Shown here piece after piece: positions 47,201-58,640 of a stretch of 64,000 nt of DNA (within the stretch, counting starts at the first letter, position 1; each line of letters starts with the position of its first letter). The notes beneath the pieces were generated by a model. It was given only the letters and a program-made list of their open reading frames with translations, was not told where the DNA came from and made no database searches. The stretch is from Austropuccinia psidii. Taxonomy: Eukaryota; Basidiomycota; Pucciniomycetes; Pucciniales; Sphaerophragmiaceae. The position numbers were made by a program, and so were the translations under genes. The DNA lies in contig JALGQZ010000006.1 in NCBI GenBank assembly GCA_023105745.1, forward strand, positions 32,255,686 to 32,319,685. The letters are read 5' to 3'.

Positions 47201-47852
47201 TTCATCTTTGTAAGTATCCTTGACAGAAGATACTACAGATATCTGTTTTGGCATATTGGAGAAAGCAAATTTTTGTCTTTTGTTATTTCCAATTGTGAAA
47301 TATCTGTCCTTATGGTTATTTATATCAATACCATAAATATTTAAGTAATCATTCCCAAGAATGATGTGCTGAGATGTGCAATTATGCATTACTACAATCT
47401 CAGTTTTCATTCTTATACTTCCTGCTGGATGTGGGAATACAATATTAGTGTCCAATATGCCCAGGGGGTACATATTGTTACTGGGACTACTGAATTGTAC
47501 ACCTTCTATTGGTAATAGATGGTTTTTCCATTCAGGAAGTATAATTTGGAGATAATCTTTGCCCACACAAGTGCAAAATGCCCCTGTATCCAAATTTCCT
47601 TTGGCTTCAATATCACTCATCAGAACTGATGTGATACAGGATGACCCAGCAGTATAACCCTTTCCTCTAGCAGGTTTTGTTTTACACATTCTGGAATCTT
47701 GGATATTGATCAGGTTGCAGCAATCCTCACTGTACTGTGGCCAGTGGGTATGGACTTCTGTGCCCTCAAAGAAAGCTGAAATGTTCTCAATGGGATAGTC
47801 CTCCACTGGTGTATCTTCAGAGACTGCAGAATCTTGATCAGACTCTTCTTTC
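44262..47852 (-). pseudogene. pol: element C pol (nearly intact)
   Basis: 45206-47806 is one open frame of 866 codons: protease [11 protein letters not shown], reverse transcriptase with [11 protein letters not shown] and YIDD, RNase H ([27 protein letters not shown]), integrase zinc finger (HECHD, GH, CDRCQ). A TGA at about 45206 replaces the Trp of KSPWEVVH (a G to A change); the frame goes on at once in 44465-45193 with [18 protein letters not shown] and [12 protein letters not shown], so all three integrase acidic residues are present. After KKLKD about 166 bp are missing compared with B, removing the GPF module and shifting the frame; the chromo-like tail is at 44262-44453. Pol is in the same frame as gag, separated only by a TAA at 47853-47855. 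Confidence 0.93.
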
Positions 47853-49804
47853 TCTTAAGTACACTGAATTTCTTCAATGAATTGAATTTCATTGATCTTT
47901 GTCTTCTTAGGACAAGTGTTGGCTAAATGTGAAGTACTTCCACATTTATGACAGTTCAAGACAGGTCTTTCTGGTCTTCTTTCCTCTCTAGGAATCTTTG
48001 AGACTATTTTGGACTCTATTGGGTTTTTAGTCCAAGTCTTACCAATTCTTGTTCTGGTAATGATATCTTCCATAGAATTAATGTAGTCCTCTGTTGAACA
48101 AGGTTCCACACATCTGCTTTTGATAGCATGTTCCAGTTCTCCTCCACACTTTCTTAATATTTTCATATTAATCATAGTGTCAGACATATCTGGGTGTAAA
48201 GCAGATAATCTGTCTTTTTGTTTGAAGAACCAAGTAAGTGGTTTGTCTTTTTCTGAGTTAAAAATGGCACTTTCAAAAGCATTTTCCATTTTAAACCTCC
48301 AAGAATTATTGGCCCATTTGGTAATCATTTCAGATTTCCACCAAGACCAGTCATGTTTACCATGATCAATCCTCATTTTGTAATACCATTTCTTTGCAGT
48401 CCTGGTAAATAAACAGTGTAATTTTCCCACTATGATTTCATCAGGTATATTGAAGTCTTCTTGCAACATATCAATAGTCCTGATGAATTCAATATGGTTG
48501 TATTTTCCTTCACCAGAGAATGTTGGCCATTCTTCTATTTTGGGAATATCCCTTGTAGAGTAGGCATTTTCTCCTAATAATGGGGTGAGACTTTCTTTAA
48601 CAGAAAGTTTCTCTTCAGTTAAAGGTGTAGGATGTCTTGGCATATGTGGTTCATGATTCTTATGAATTTGTTCCACACTTGCAATTATTTCATTCTTCAA
48701 CTTCTGCTTTTCACTGTCACTTTTTGCTAAGTGTATGGCAAATTGATTTGTATTCTCAACTATTTTTAAGACTTGGTCTTGCAAAATTGTAAGTTGATCA
48801 TTCACCTTAAAAATGGAAAGATCTTCCATTTCATCATGCTGAATTTGGCACATATTTTCAATTCTTTTGCAAGAATTGGTAATTGAGTCAAGTCTGGCAT
48901 TTGTCACTTGGTGCAATTCAATGTATGTTTTGTCATTTTTCTTTAATTCAACTATATCTGATGCAATTTTAGTTAACTTTCTATCAAGTTTACCCATTTC
49001 TATATTAATACTAGTCTCTACACCAATTATTTGCGTGGAAAGTTTCTGTTCATCCTTTCCTGCTCCTTGGCTGTGAATTCCATCAGATTTCTGGCCATAT
49101 TGAAGACACTGTCCACGGCTGAAGGCTCCAATTTGGGGATCCTGTACCCCTGTGGGTAAGGTCTGTGCCAATTGGCTTTTCCTTTGCCCTTTCCTTGATG
49201 GTTCTTGGGACCCTTCTGCTTCTTCTGAGGTCCCTTGGGATTGTCTTTGGACACTTCTGGAGCTGGTTCGGAGCTGGTAGACGCCACTGGTGCCTCTGTC
49301 TCCAAAGCTGGAGTCATTTCCAACTCTTTCTTCTGGTCTATGGATAAAAGACTTTGGTTCTTCAACCAACTCTTTATCTTTTTGACCTTGTCTTTGCAAG
49401 ACAGGGGGCTCCATCCTCCTAAGAGTTCTATGGTCTTCTCCTGACCCAGAAAGCTCTTGATGTGTAAGTAGGAGTTCATGGCCCCCTGCCAAAGGCTTGG
49501 GCAGATTTGCCACTCCTCTTCCTTGGCTGCTCTGAACCAGTTTTTGTACTGGCATTGATAAATTTCTATTGCTGCCACCTGAAAGTGGTTCAGCCCTGGA
49601 AATATTACCATAAATCAGTTCAGGCTCTGAATTCACGTCAAAATCTGTTGGTACAGACCTTGGGGAATGGGGGGCAACTCTGGAATCCTCCAAATGTGTC
49701 TTTCTTGTGGAAGACTTGGCACTTCTGGATTTGGTCTTGCCTCTTCCTTGTCCACATCCATCTGGTTGGACTGAATAGTTGCTTCCATTTCTGGTATGCA
49801 CCAT
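47853..49804 (-). CDS. gag: element C Gag
   Basis: 649 codons from the ATG at 49804 to a TAA at 47853-47855. Polar N-terminus ([20 protein letters not shown]), coiled-coil (about residues 265-390), capsid block [53 protein letters not shown], and the knuckle [14 protein letters not shown] near residue 625. In B the base triplet at the stop position codes for Glu (CSEEKEE), so the TAA is probably a mutation and the family would make one Gag-Pol frame. The N-terminal 250 residues overlap orfX. The start codon lies in the proposed intron 49791-49853. Confidence 0.92.
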
Positions 49805-49997
49805 TTTTACGTCAATTTAAGGATAAAGAGTAAAAATAAAGATAAAAACACACCTTTTGGTGGTAATTTATTCTTTTCAGAATTAAATAAGGTGCCTATT
49901 TTAGCAATTTGCACCTCAATACTTTCCTCAGATTCTGGGCTAGTAATATATCTTTTACTGAGTCTGTTGCCAGCTGCACAGTATTTGATTAAAGACA
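49027..49997 (-). CDS. orfX of element C: putative spliced accessory gene overlapping gag
   Basis: Proposed exons 49854-49997, 49659-49790 and 49027-49595. Introns 49791-49853 and 49596-49658, both 63 nt, GTGTGT...ACCAG and GTCTGT...TCCAG. Frames match across both. The first ATG of the spliced RNA is 49788 ([14 protein letters not shown]), giving about 232 residues. Exon 2 shares SNQMD, then RH-x-WR, then PELPP-x-P with A1. Exon 3 has the Trp-rich core ([36 protein letters not shown]), a Lys/Pro/Gln-rich basic stretch, [10 protein letters not shown] and [11 protein letters not shown], ending NFPRK. In the unspliced frame, TGA codons inside the second intron (near 49640) block translation, so the intron is needed. 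I do not recognise any domain. Function unknown. Confidence 0.62.
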
Positions 49998-50375
49998 CTA
50001 GAAAAATTATAAAAGAGAAAAAATTATTTTTTATACTATTTAAAATATTTTTAAAGATTTTTTATAAGTTTTATATTTTTTTAATATTAAAGAATTATTC
50101 TTTTTAAAGAAAAAAATTCAAGATTTTGAATGAAAATTAATTCAGAGTAACTCAAAGAATAATTTTATAAGTTTTTGGATGTGAAAAAGCCACGTGTAAA
50201 ACAGTATAAAATTAAACCAAATTCCTCAATGAAAAAGATTTCCAAAACAATTTCAAAAATAAGAATTATTTTAACTTTAAAATGAAAGAAAAAAATATTA
50301 AATCAATATATTTTAGAGCTTAAAAATATATTAATTAAGGGTACAAGGTTCAAAAAACACGGCCAGGCCCCCAAA
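49805..50375 (-). other. element C leader with primer site
   Basis: The primer site is 50358-50373 (minus TGGGGGCCTGGCCGTG). The acceptor TTTTTCTAG ends at 49998. Sequence shared with A1: GTGGCTTTTTCACATC (plus 50179-50194 reversed) and ATTCTTTGAGTTA next to it. No ATG on the coding strand. Confidence 0.7.
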
Positions 50376-50900
50376 TGTAAGATGTGACTATGAAACTGAT
50401 GATAATATTAATATTAATCAACAGTACTATGTCTGTTCTTATGAAATATAATAATAAAATATTATTATAACCACAATTAAATAATTATAAAATTATTTCT
50501 TTCACATGTTATACACTACTAGTGATTATAACTGTGAGCAGTAATTGTCTACAAGAATCAATTACAAGAAGAATTTAATGATAAAAACTTCTTTTATTAA
50601 AATAATAAAATTATTTTAATATATAATTATCTTTTACAAGAATAATTATAAAGATAATTCTTTAAGAAAACTATTACTAGAGAAAAACTTTAAGAATTAA
50701 AGATAAATGACTCACTAATACTCCAAAGAACTTATTGATAGATAAAAGTAGAGAAATTTGACGTAGAATTGTGGATTTAAGAGATCAAAATGATTTATAG
50801 CAGGATTACAACAATATATAGTTGGATTCTATGATTTCACGTCTTTCTGATTGATTCTGAAAGATTTAAAACACTTAATAATAGTTTAACTAATACTTAC
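49998..50900 (-). other. putative long leader intron of element C
   Basis: Donor CAA|GTAAGT in the LTR (GT at 50900-50899) to acceptor CTAG at 49998, 903 nt. Same positions relative to LTR promoter and exon 1 as in A1, though the sequence between is largely different. Would remove the primer site from the spliced RNA. Confidence 0.5.
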
Positions 50901-52301
50901 TTGTTGGTAACAATGATATAAAACAATAATAAGATGATGATGATACGGAAAAAACAGCAAGAAGAGGCTTCTTTTAAGTCAACAACAGCTCACAGAGGCG
51001 TGCCATGGAGCAAACTGAAAAACCAGTGAGTGAGAAAACAATAAACCTTTTTGGATTAATGATTGCATCATCTGTTGTCATGTAAGATTATCAAAATTAC
51101 TTAATTGATGCTTTTACGTGACTACCAACCCCAATATGGTTAAGAATAAAAGGAGTAACATCTGTAAATCTTCTTTTATTCCAAGATAATCATTGATTTC
51201 TCAAATTTATCAATGTTATTGCAAATTTCATCACAGGTTTTAATTACTGTGAATTTTTGAAGATTCAGTGTTTCACGTAGAATGGTCAAAAATGGACTAT
51301 AAGTAAAACTTTTAATTTTAATAGTAAAACTGTAATTCTTTTTGGTTGTACCATAGATAATACAGCTCTCTATTGGTCCTGAAAGTTTCATAAAGATTCA
51401 TTAAGAATTGTATTTTTAATGAATTTTTGAAGTTTTTACCTCATTTCTACGTAGAATTGCAAATATCAGTGTTTCACTGGTTGCTATGAGGTAAATCAAT
51501 GGATACAAGTCTAAAAAGGGTTTTAATTACTCTTTTGGGGTTTATTCATGGAAAGTCATTAAGAATTGACGTGGTTACAGGAGTCTAAGTAGCTCTTTAC
51601 CTCCTTGGCACGTCAAAATAGCAGGTTATTTGCTATTTTCTTAAGATTTACAGTAGTTGTGACATGGTAACCAAGTTCCCAAATAGGTTTAGTTTACCAA
51701 TTGGGTCAAGATCAGCCATGGAACCAAGCTTTGGAGCTATCCACGCCTCTTAGTCCTCAGAAGTTGGGTACCCTGGCTCTCTTTGATGTCTTTTGTCCCC
51801 CTTGCCTATTTTTTACGTCAAAATAGTAATTTAAGCTTAAAGTGAGATATCCACTATGGGTGTACCAAAGGTCCATGTAAGAATACCATGATATTAAGTG
51901 CTCAAAACATGCATAACACTATTCTTAGTGTATATGTAACATGGGATTTCTCACTTTCCCATTATTTTGGCATGAATTTAAGAAAAACAAAAATTTTCAC
52001 GGATCTTTTATGTGGTATTGATGATGTGGTATTGAAGTATTTTCCATTTTACCACCTCAAAGAGTTAATTTGAGCTTATTCACTCTATGGAGCTACCCCA
52101 GGTGAATTTTTGTGTAGAATCCAAATCTGGCCTTAAATCCATGGATTTACTTACTCAATAAAAAGTTATTCATCTTTTCTGAAATCAAAAATGATTAATT
52201 TTGAATATATGCATGATTTATGAGTTATGTATAATTCAAAATTTCTTTTTTAAGATAATTGTGGCCTATTTGGGTATGTAAAATATACCTCAAGGCTAAC
52301 A
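50376..52301 (-). repeat. element C 5' LTR
   Basis: 1926 bp. The right edge reads GGCTAACA where the 3' LTR has GGCTCACA. Promoter-like ACTTAAAAGAAG (minus) near 50970. Confidence 0.92.
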
Positions 52302-52724
52302 AGTTAGATGAGAGGTGAATATTTTATTCACCATTATTTGACCTTATTTTGGCCATAGCTCCTGTAATTTTCATTCTATCTCAGTTTGGCTAGTACCATT
52401 GGATAGCCCTGACCTAGAGCCTCAATTTGAATACCCATTTGATGGGTTTAAGTTTTTTCCTCTGGATTTTGGATGAGAGGTGAAAAATAAGGTTTATGCT
52501 CAGAAACAAGTTTAATCAGGAATAACTTTTTTATTCCTTGTCCTATGATGGTGGGACTTGTGGATTTGGAAAGTGGTGGATTTCCTCTTTCCTTCATAAC
52601 CTTTTGAGCTGATTTGGCTCAGCTCCATGTTTTGGTGATATCTTGGCTGTACTATTGGTTTATGGTATTTGGCTGTCATGATTGTGATCTGGTTTTGAGT
52701 CACAGGCTGACATACCCTCCCTCC

Positions 52725-55700
52725 AAAAGGATTAATAATTGAGGAGACTTCTAAGTACTCCTAGAGGTCCTGGATTTCCTTAGATGAAGGTTTCTATCTG
52801 GTGTGGCCTCTTCTGCCAACCAGTTATCTTTGTATGCTGTCTGGATTTGAGATGTGACCAAGTATTATCTCTGGTATTTACCATTCAGGCTAATCTTTCT
52901 GGCCTCCATGATTTGCTTTACAGGGCAAGGGGAGTCTTTCACTTCCACTATTTCTGGTTGAGTGGGATTTTTCTTCCTGGAGGGGAGCTTATCCTCGTCT
53001 GTTTGGAAGTATGGCTTAACAAAACTCACTGGGAATACTAGGTGTGTCCTAGAAGATTCCTCTGCAAGTTTGACCTCCACTTCATTTTTTCCTATCATTT
53101 TAATGATAGTGAAGGGCCCTAAAAATGAGTCTCTCATTGTTTTTGGCCCCTTAAGATTTTTGAAGTTGAGTGTGGCCACTAACACCTGGTCCCCTTTGTT
53201 AAAGTCAGGTCCCATGTGGGATTTGTCCCACCTCTATTTGTTGTATTATTTTGCCTCAGCTATGCATCTGGAAGCTGTATCACAGGCCATCTTCCACATA
53301 TCATGGAATTCTTTGGCTGTTGGGTGGATAGTCAGAAGATTTTTTTTCAAGCAATCCACAGGAAATAGGGGGTTCCACCATTTTTCTACCAGGGAGGGTG
53401 ATTTCCCTGTGATAGACTGCTGGCTTGTGTTGTAAGCCAGTTGGACTGCTGGTAGAAGGGTAACCCAGTCATTGGTATATCCTTCATGGTCCTTGGATTC
53501 CATTCCAGATTCACAGAATCTCCTGATGATATCATCCATAGTCTAGAACATCCTTTCAGCTAAACCATCTTTCTGTGGGTGGTAAGCTGTATAGAATGAA
53601 AGTTTTGTACCCAGCATGTCATAGAGGTTGGTCCAAAAGTCTGATGTAAATCTTGGGTCCCTTTCACTAATAATAATTTTTGGGACTCCACATTTGGATA
53701 TTATTTTATTCCAAAATAACAAAGTTGTATCAATTTCTGTATCATCCTTGTGACATGATAGGCACCTCACACTTTTGCAGAACCTATCAACTATGATGAG
53801 GAAAATATTGAAGTTTCCTTTTCCTCCTGGGAAAAGTCCTGTGACCCAGTCTATGTTAATGGTTTCCAATGGGTGTTTGGGTTCTGCTATGTTTTGAAGT
53901 AGCCCATACTTCTTACCATGTTTTCTGTTTTCCTTGTGGCATATCTCACAAGTGTTGATATATTCACTCAACTCTTGTTCCTACTTGGGCCACCAAGCTG
54001 TGCTTGCTACCCTCTCCTTGGCCCTGTCTTCACTCATGTGTTCCATATAAGGGCAGTCATGAAATTCCTGCAGGATCAGGGATATATGGTCTCTGTCTAT
54101 CACTGTCAGTGCACTTGTGTGCTTTTCTCTATGATAGAGAAGGCCATCTGTAAGAAAAAACTTGTTATCCTTATAATCCCTCAACCAGGGTACCTCTAAC
54201 TGGGATTCCACCTTGGGCCTCCTTTAATTCTGTTGAGGGAGTTGCAACAGTATGCCACACTGTTTATGTTTGGCATAGGTCTCAATTACTGTACTGAAGA
54301 ACTCATTATGCAGTTCTGAGGAGCTTACTCCCAATATGGGAGTTTTTGTTCCTTCTGAATCAGTGTCTCCACTGTCTGGGGTACCACTTCCTGGTTCTCA
54401 TTTGGAAAATCTGAAGTTCCTCATCCTTTCTATTTCCATGAAGTGGATAGGAATTTTTGCTGCTACTTCAGGGTCATAATCTGTGTGAACCTTTGAGATA
54501 TTACCACATACCCAAAAAGGTCACAAGAAATATTTAAAATAATTATACATTAAAAATAAGTACCTTAAAACTACAAAAATGCCATAAATTTACATTTATA
54601 AGGACATTCATAGTACAATAAGTAAAATATTAGTAATTTTTACTTATTGTTTCATAGCCAAACCTTACAATCTGGGTTGCTTTTGACATTATATAGTCGC
54701 CATCTTCTGAGATCATCTGCATTGGTGTGGCATTTGCCCTCCTTGTATATCATGTACATATTGCCTCTATACGCCTGGATGGCTATTTGCCACCTCAGCA
54801 TGTTTCTATTGGTAGTCTTCATGTTTAATAAAGAATTCAAGGATGTACATTCTGTGTATACTTCAAAGACTGCACCTTCCAAATAATAGTGGAGTTTTTC
54901 TAGGGCCAAGACTAAGCATAGACATTCAGTCTGGGTGGCCCCATACCTGGCTTCTGAATCTTCCAGCTTCCTAGAGATGTAGCATATTACTCCTTCTCTT
55001 GGTTCAACATCTACAATTTGTCTCTGGTGAAGGGCTGCCCCTAAGCCTTGGATTCAGGATGCATCTATATATAGCTTGAATGGTAGTTCAAAGTCAGGTA
55101 AGATGAGCACAGGTGCATTATTGAGTTTATGTTTGATCCTCTCATATGAATCCCTTCTTTCTTTTGTAATTTCATAAGCTAGCTCTTTTGAACATAACTT
55201 GTATAGACTACTTGTTATGTGTGCAAAGTTTGTGATGTGGTTTCTGTAGTAGCTAGCAAACCCAAGGAAAGATTGGATGTGTTTAATGTTCTTTGGTACT
55301 GTTTTTTGAAGTACTTCTGCTACTTCATTCTGGTCTATGGCCAGACTAAGACGTGATACTTTATGTCCTAGTGCCAGTAATTCTTTTTGGCCAAAGTTTC
55401 ACTTCTTAAGTGAAACTTTTAGATTGATGGGTGTGCATTTACTTAGTACTCTGTCTATTTACTGTACATAGTCTTCCCATGTTTCTGAGTATATAATGAT
55501 GTCATCAATATATACTACCATCCAGCCTTCCAATATTTCTTCTTCAAATATTGTGGACATCATCCTTTGGAAGTGGGCTGGTGCATTTTTGATGCCAAAT
55601 AGCATCCTTATATACTCATATATACCCATATGGCATATCATACTGAGTAAATTCATGGATTTTGGTTTAACTCCATTCTGGTGGAAGCCCTTCATACAAT

Positions 55701-56585
55701 CCATCTTGCTTATATTGTTGGCTTTTGCCAGTTTATCTGGGGCATGAAGTATCCTTGGTATAGGGTACCTGTAAGTTTTTGTGTAGTTATTCAGAGTTCT
55801 GAAATCCCCACACAACCTAGATTTGCCATCATGGGAGGTGATAAGGACAGGAGTGGTGATTTCCACGATTTGATTGTGTCCTATCTTCCTGATGACATGC
55901 TTTTCTAGGAGTTCATTGATGTTTTTCTCAATTTTCTTCCTGGTTTCCAGACTTTCTGGGTATGTTGGTCTTCTCAGCATGGGTGGATAAGGCCTTTCCA
56001 CATCCAGATATAGTTCTATATCATGGCCTTTGATCTTTCTGTGTACTGGTGGGGGTAGTGCTGAATTTGCCCTCTCTGAATTCATTCAGTAGTTCTTCCG
56101 GAGGGACATGGGTAGATATTTAGTATATATGAAGTGAAAGTTTCTTGTCCTTGTTTGTACCAATGGTAATATTGCTGTTTTTACTATTGTAAATATCAAA
56201 GCCATAAGTCCTCTGGTAGTCTGTCCCCAGTAAAAACCTTGGATGTGGGCATCTTCAAGCACAACAAACTCTGGGTTGAGTCTGATATTACCTTTCCTAT
56301 GAGGTATAAGTATCTCTTTGATAATTGTCCCAGTGGATGTCATCTCCCCTGATGAAGGTTTGAAGCTCTTTGCCTTAGTTGGCAAGATTTGTTTTAACAA
56401 TTTGGGAAGTGATGATCTAAATAGGTTCTGACCACTATTGAGAAGTGTGCACCACTGTCAATGATCAATGGGTGTTGAGCATTGTCAATACAAGCATTCA
56501 TCTTTGTGGCTATCCCATGTATATGTTCCATTCTTTTAGTTGGTGTTACTAGGAATATTTGTACATCTTGTGTGTATTTACACAA
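52725..56585 (-). pseudogene. pol: element F pol (beta family), decayed, with a mini-LTR inside
   Basis: From right to left: protease 56086-56585 (IIDSGAHFSIV), reverse transcriptase 55459-56085 (SKMDCMKGFHQN, GIKNAPAHFQRMM, YIDDIIIY), RT end and RNase H about 54670-55458 (stops), [21 protein letters not shown] (Asp of TDC is Glu), the mini-LTR 54484-54669, spacer and integrase N-terminus 53981-54211, zinc finger and core 53543-53971 ([18 protein letters not shown]: second catalytic Asp is Glu), then 53246-53539 and the GPF module 52865-53215. At least six stops or frameshifts. It is the oldest large beta copy whose structure can be followed, apart from G. Confidence 0.9.
54484..54669 (+). 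mobile_element. 186-bp mini-LTR with alpha-type ends
   Basis: Starts TGTGAACCTTTGAG, contains CACATACCCAAAAAGG near the start, and ends TTTCATAGCCAAACCTTACA. Flanked by perfect ATCTG duplications (54479-54483 and 54670-54674). About 50 bp at the left and 75 bp at the right match the ends of the 1.9-2.1 kb alpha LTRs; the middle 1.7 kb is absent. It has a 13-bp hairpin at 54615-54650 in place of the alpha terminal hairpin. It interrupts the pol of F at the NPAYDPE block. Confidence 0.85.
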
Positions 56586-57175
56586 GTTTTTATTTGAAGT
56601 ATCTTGTGGTGTGCCTGCCTCTAACTACATTTCCTGAATTTCTATTTGTGTTTCCTCATGGTACTCCACTAGAAATGTTTCTCTTGGGTCTTGTTCATCA
56701 TCAGATTGTTCTCTGATGGAATCACCCATAGAGTCTGATTCAGAATCCTTTCTTGGGAATTCCTCCTCTGAGACTTGCACAATGGCATAGACTTTGTTCT
56801 TTTCCTTTGGACAGTTATTGGCATAGTGGTCTGTGGAACCACATTTGTGACAAGTATTTTTCTTCTTGGTCCTTTCTGCCATTTTTCTTTGGGTTCCTCT
56901 TTGATGTCCACCCTGAAAGGTTGATCCTCTTTGAAACTACTGCCTCTAAATTGGAAATATCTCCCTATATTTGTTCTTTTCCTTACATCTTGAAAGGTAT
57001 TTGCAATGTCATCTAGGGTGCAGCTTTGGTTGCATCTGCATTTTACTGCATGTTATAGTTCCCCCGGAATTTGAGTCAGGAGTTTGTGGTTCCTCATTTG
57101 AATATTCATTGGAGGATAAATGGCTTTATGTCTTTTGGACTGTCTAAGACACCACTAATATGGATCTATGTCCAC
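56586..57175 (-). pseudogene. gag: element F gag, C-terminal part
   Basis: Knuckle CHKCGSTDHYANNC (56625-56882), an acidic tail (SDSMGDSIREQSDDEQDPRE), and upstream the block matching E's MNIQMRNQKLLTQLPGELEH in several frames. At 57175 the gene is cut by element E; its beginning lies right of the window. Confidence 0.85.
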
Positions 57176-58616
57176 TGTCAGGCTGAGTCTATATTGAAGT
57201 GGTAATAAAAGTATTTACAACTAGAATTATGACTGTGACACGTAGAAAAATTGATTTAAAATCAGGGTTTTGGAGGTTTAAGATGATTTATAAAATAATT
57301 AAGGGGTTCTAATATTGGATTATAGTGGTGGTGAGCGCTACTGAGAACCCAGGGTGCAATCTTACCAGTTGGTTTACTATAATAAGAGTTACAATAATTA
57401 AAATATATAATTATACCTGTTTATTACCCAAGAGTAAAACTGTTTTTGGACAGTTTACTACATAGGGTATTCAAGAGCAGGATGAGGAGATGATTTTTGC
57501 TGTGGAAAGCCCTCCTTTTATCCTGAAATTGGGGTGGAAGGGCTGCTAGACCTTTCCACGTAGAGGAGGTGAAGATTTTTCACTCTCCAGGACAGGCTTG
57601 TGGTTTACAAACAGCCTTTATACCCTGTATTGGGCTCAGATGTGGTTTTGAAACCACATCTGGGCGGTTTTCACCAATACAGGGTGAAAATTTTCATTTG
57701 GGGACCTCACAGCCTGATTCTGACGTGTATGACGTGTAGAATGCTGTACAGAAACTGTATGGGACCCCAGTATTGACTGACATATGAGGTATTGAAGTAA
57801 AAACATGCTTCTTTGTCTATTTGACACCTCATATTCATGATTATGGGATATTATCCCATGGTAAGGCTGTATATGACAGCAGGTGCGATTTTGACCTTAA
57901 AACAGCCATAACTTTGCCAATTCTTGAGATATCCACCTCAAAATTGGTTCAGTGTGTAGCCCTGTGTGTGCTCGACACAATGGTACCTCATTTGATATGG
58001 GTATCATTAAATATGGCAAAGTTATCCCATGTACAAGAATTTTGTACCTTTGCGTGTTTTAGGCAAAAAGCTGTATTGAGCTTGTTTGCCGCATAACTTT
58101 TGTTCTAGTTGAGCTATGGGGAAATGAATGGCACCATCAGATAGCCCTGATTGTGATCTTTCCAAAAATACCCCACTTCAGGTATCCCACACTAAAACTG
58201 TAGAAGTTAGATGAGAGGTGAATGTTTTGTTCACCCTTATTTGGCCTGAAATTGACCATAACTCCAGTAATATTGGTGCTACCTCAGTTTGGCTGGTACC
58301 ATTGGATAGCCCTGGCTTAGAGCTTCATTTTGAATACCCATTTGATGGGGTTAAGCCTCTCCTTCTAGATTTTAGATGAGAGGTGAAAATTAAGGTTTAT
58401 GCTCAGCAATAACTTTGAGCAGGAATAACTTTGTTATTCCTTGTCCTATGGTGATGGGACTTATATTTTCAGGAAGATGTGAGTTTCCCCTTCCGTTTAA
58501 TACCTTTTGAGCTGATTTGGCTCAGCTCCATGTTTTGGTGGTATCTTGGCTATACCATTGGTTTATGGTATTTTGGCTGTCATGCTTGTGCTCTGGTTTT
58601 GAGTCACAGGCTGACA
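57176..58616 (-). repeat. element E 3' LTR (uninterrupted beta LTR)
   Basis: 1441 bp, left edge TGTCAGGCTGAGTC, right edge GTCACAGGCTGACA. This is the only unbroken beta LTR here and served to reconstruct the pieces of F and G. Promoter-like GGATAAAAGGAGGG (minus) near 57510-57525. The polypurine tract GAGGGAGGGTA (minus) is at 58617-58627. Confidence 0.93.
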
Positions 58617-58640
58617 TACCCTCCCTCTAAAAAAGGCTCA

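Larger units (their letters stand above)
42217..52301 (-). mobile_element. full-length alpha-2 element C
   Basis: LTRs 42217-44121 (3') and 50376-52301 (5'), perfect AGTTA duplications (42212-42216 and 52302-52306). LTRs are nearly identical apart from a 21-bp deletion in the 3' copy near 43150 between AGTAAAACT direct repeats. Gag is fully open; pol has one stop and one deletion. It is the best alpha-2 copy here and shows orfX intact. Confidence 0.97.
41206..52712 (-). repeat. element F 3' LTR (beta), interrupted by element C
   Basis: Pieces 41206-42216 and 52307-52712, about 1.42 kb in sum. Left edge TGTCAGGATGAGTC, right edge GTCACAGGCTGACA. The two pieces join (GTAGAAGTTA|GATGAGAGG) exactly as in the uninterrupted E LTR around 58200. 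Element C lies between, with the AGTTA duplication. The polypurine tract of F (minus GGAGGGAGGGTA) follows at 52713-52724. Confidence 0.92.
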
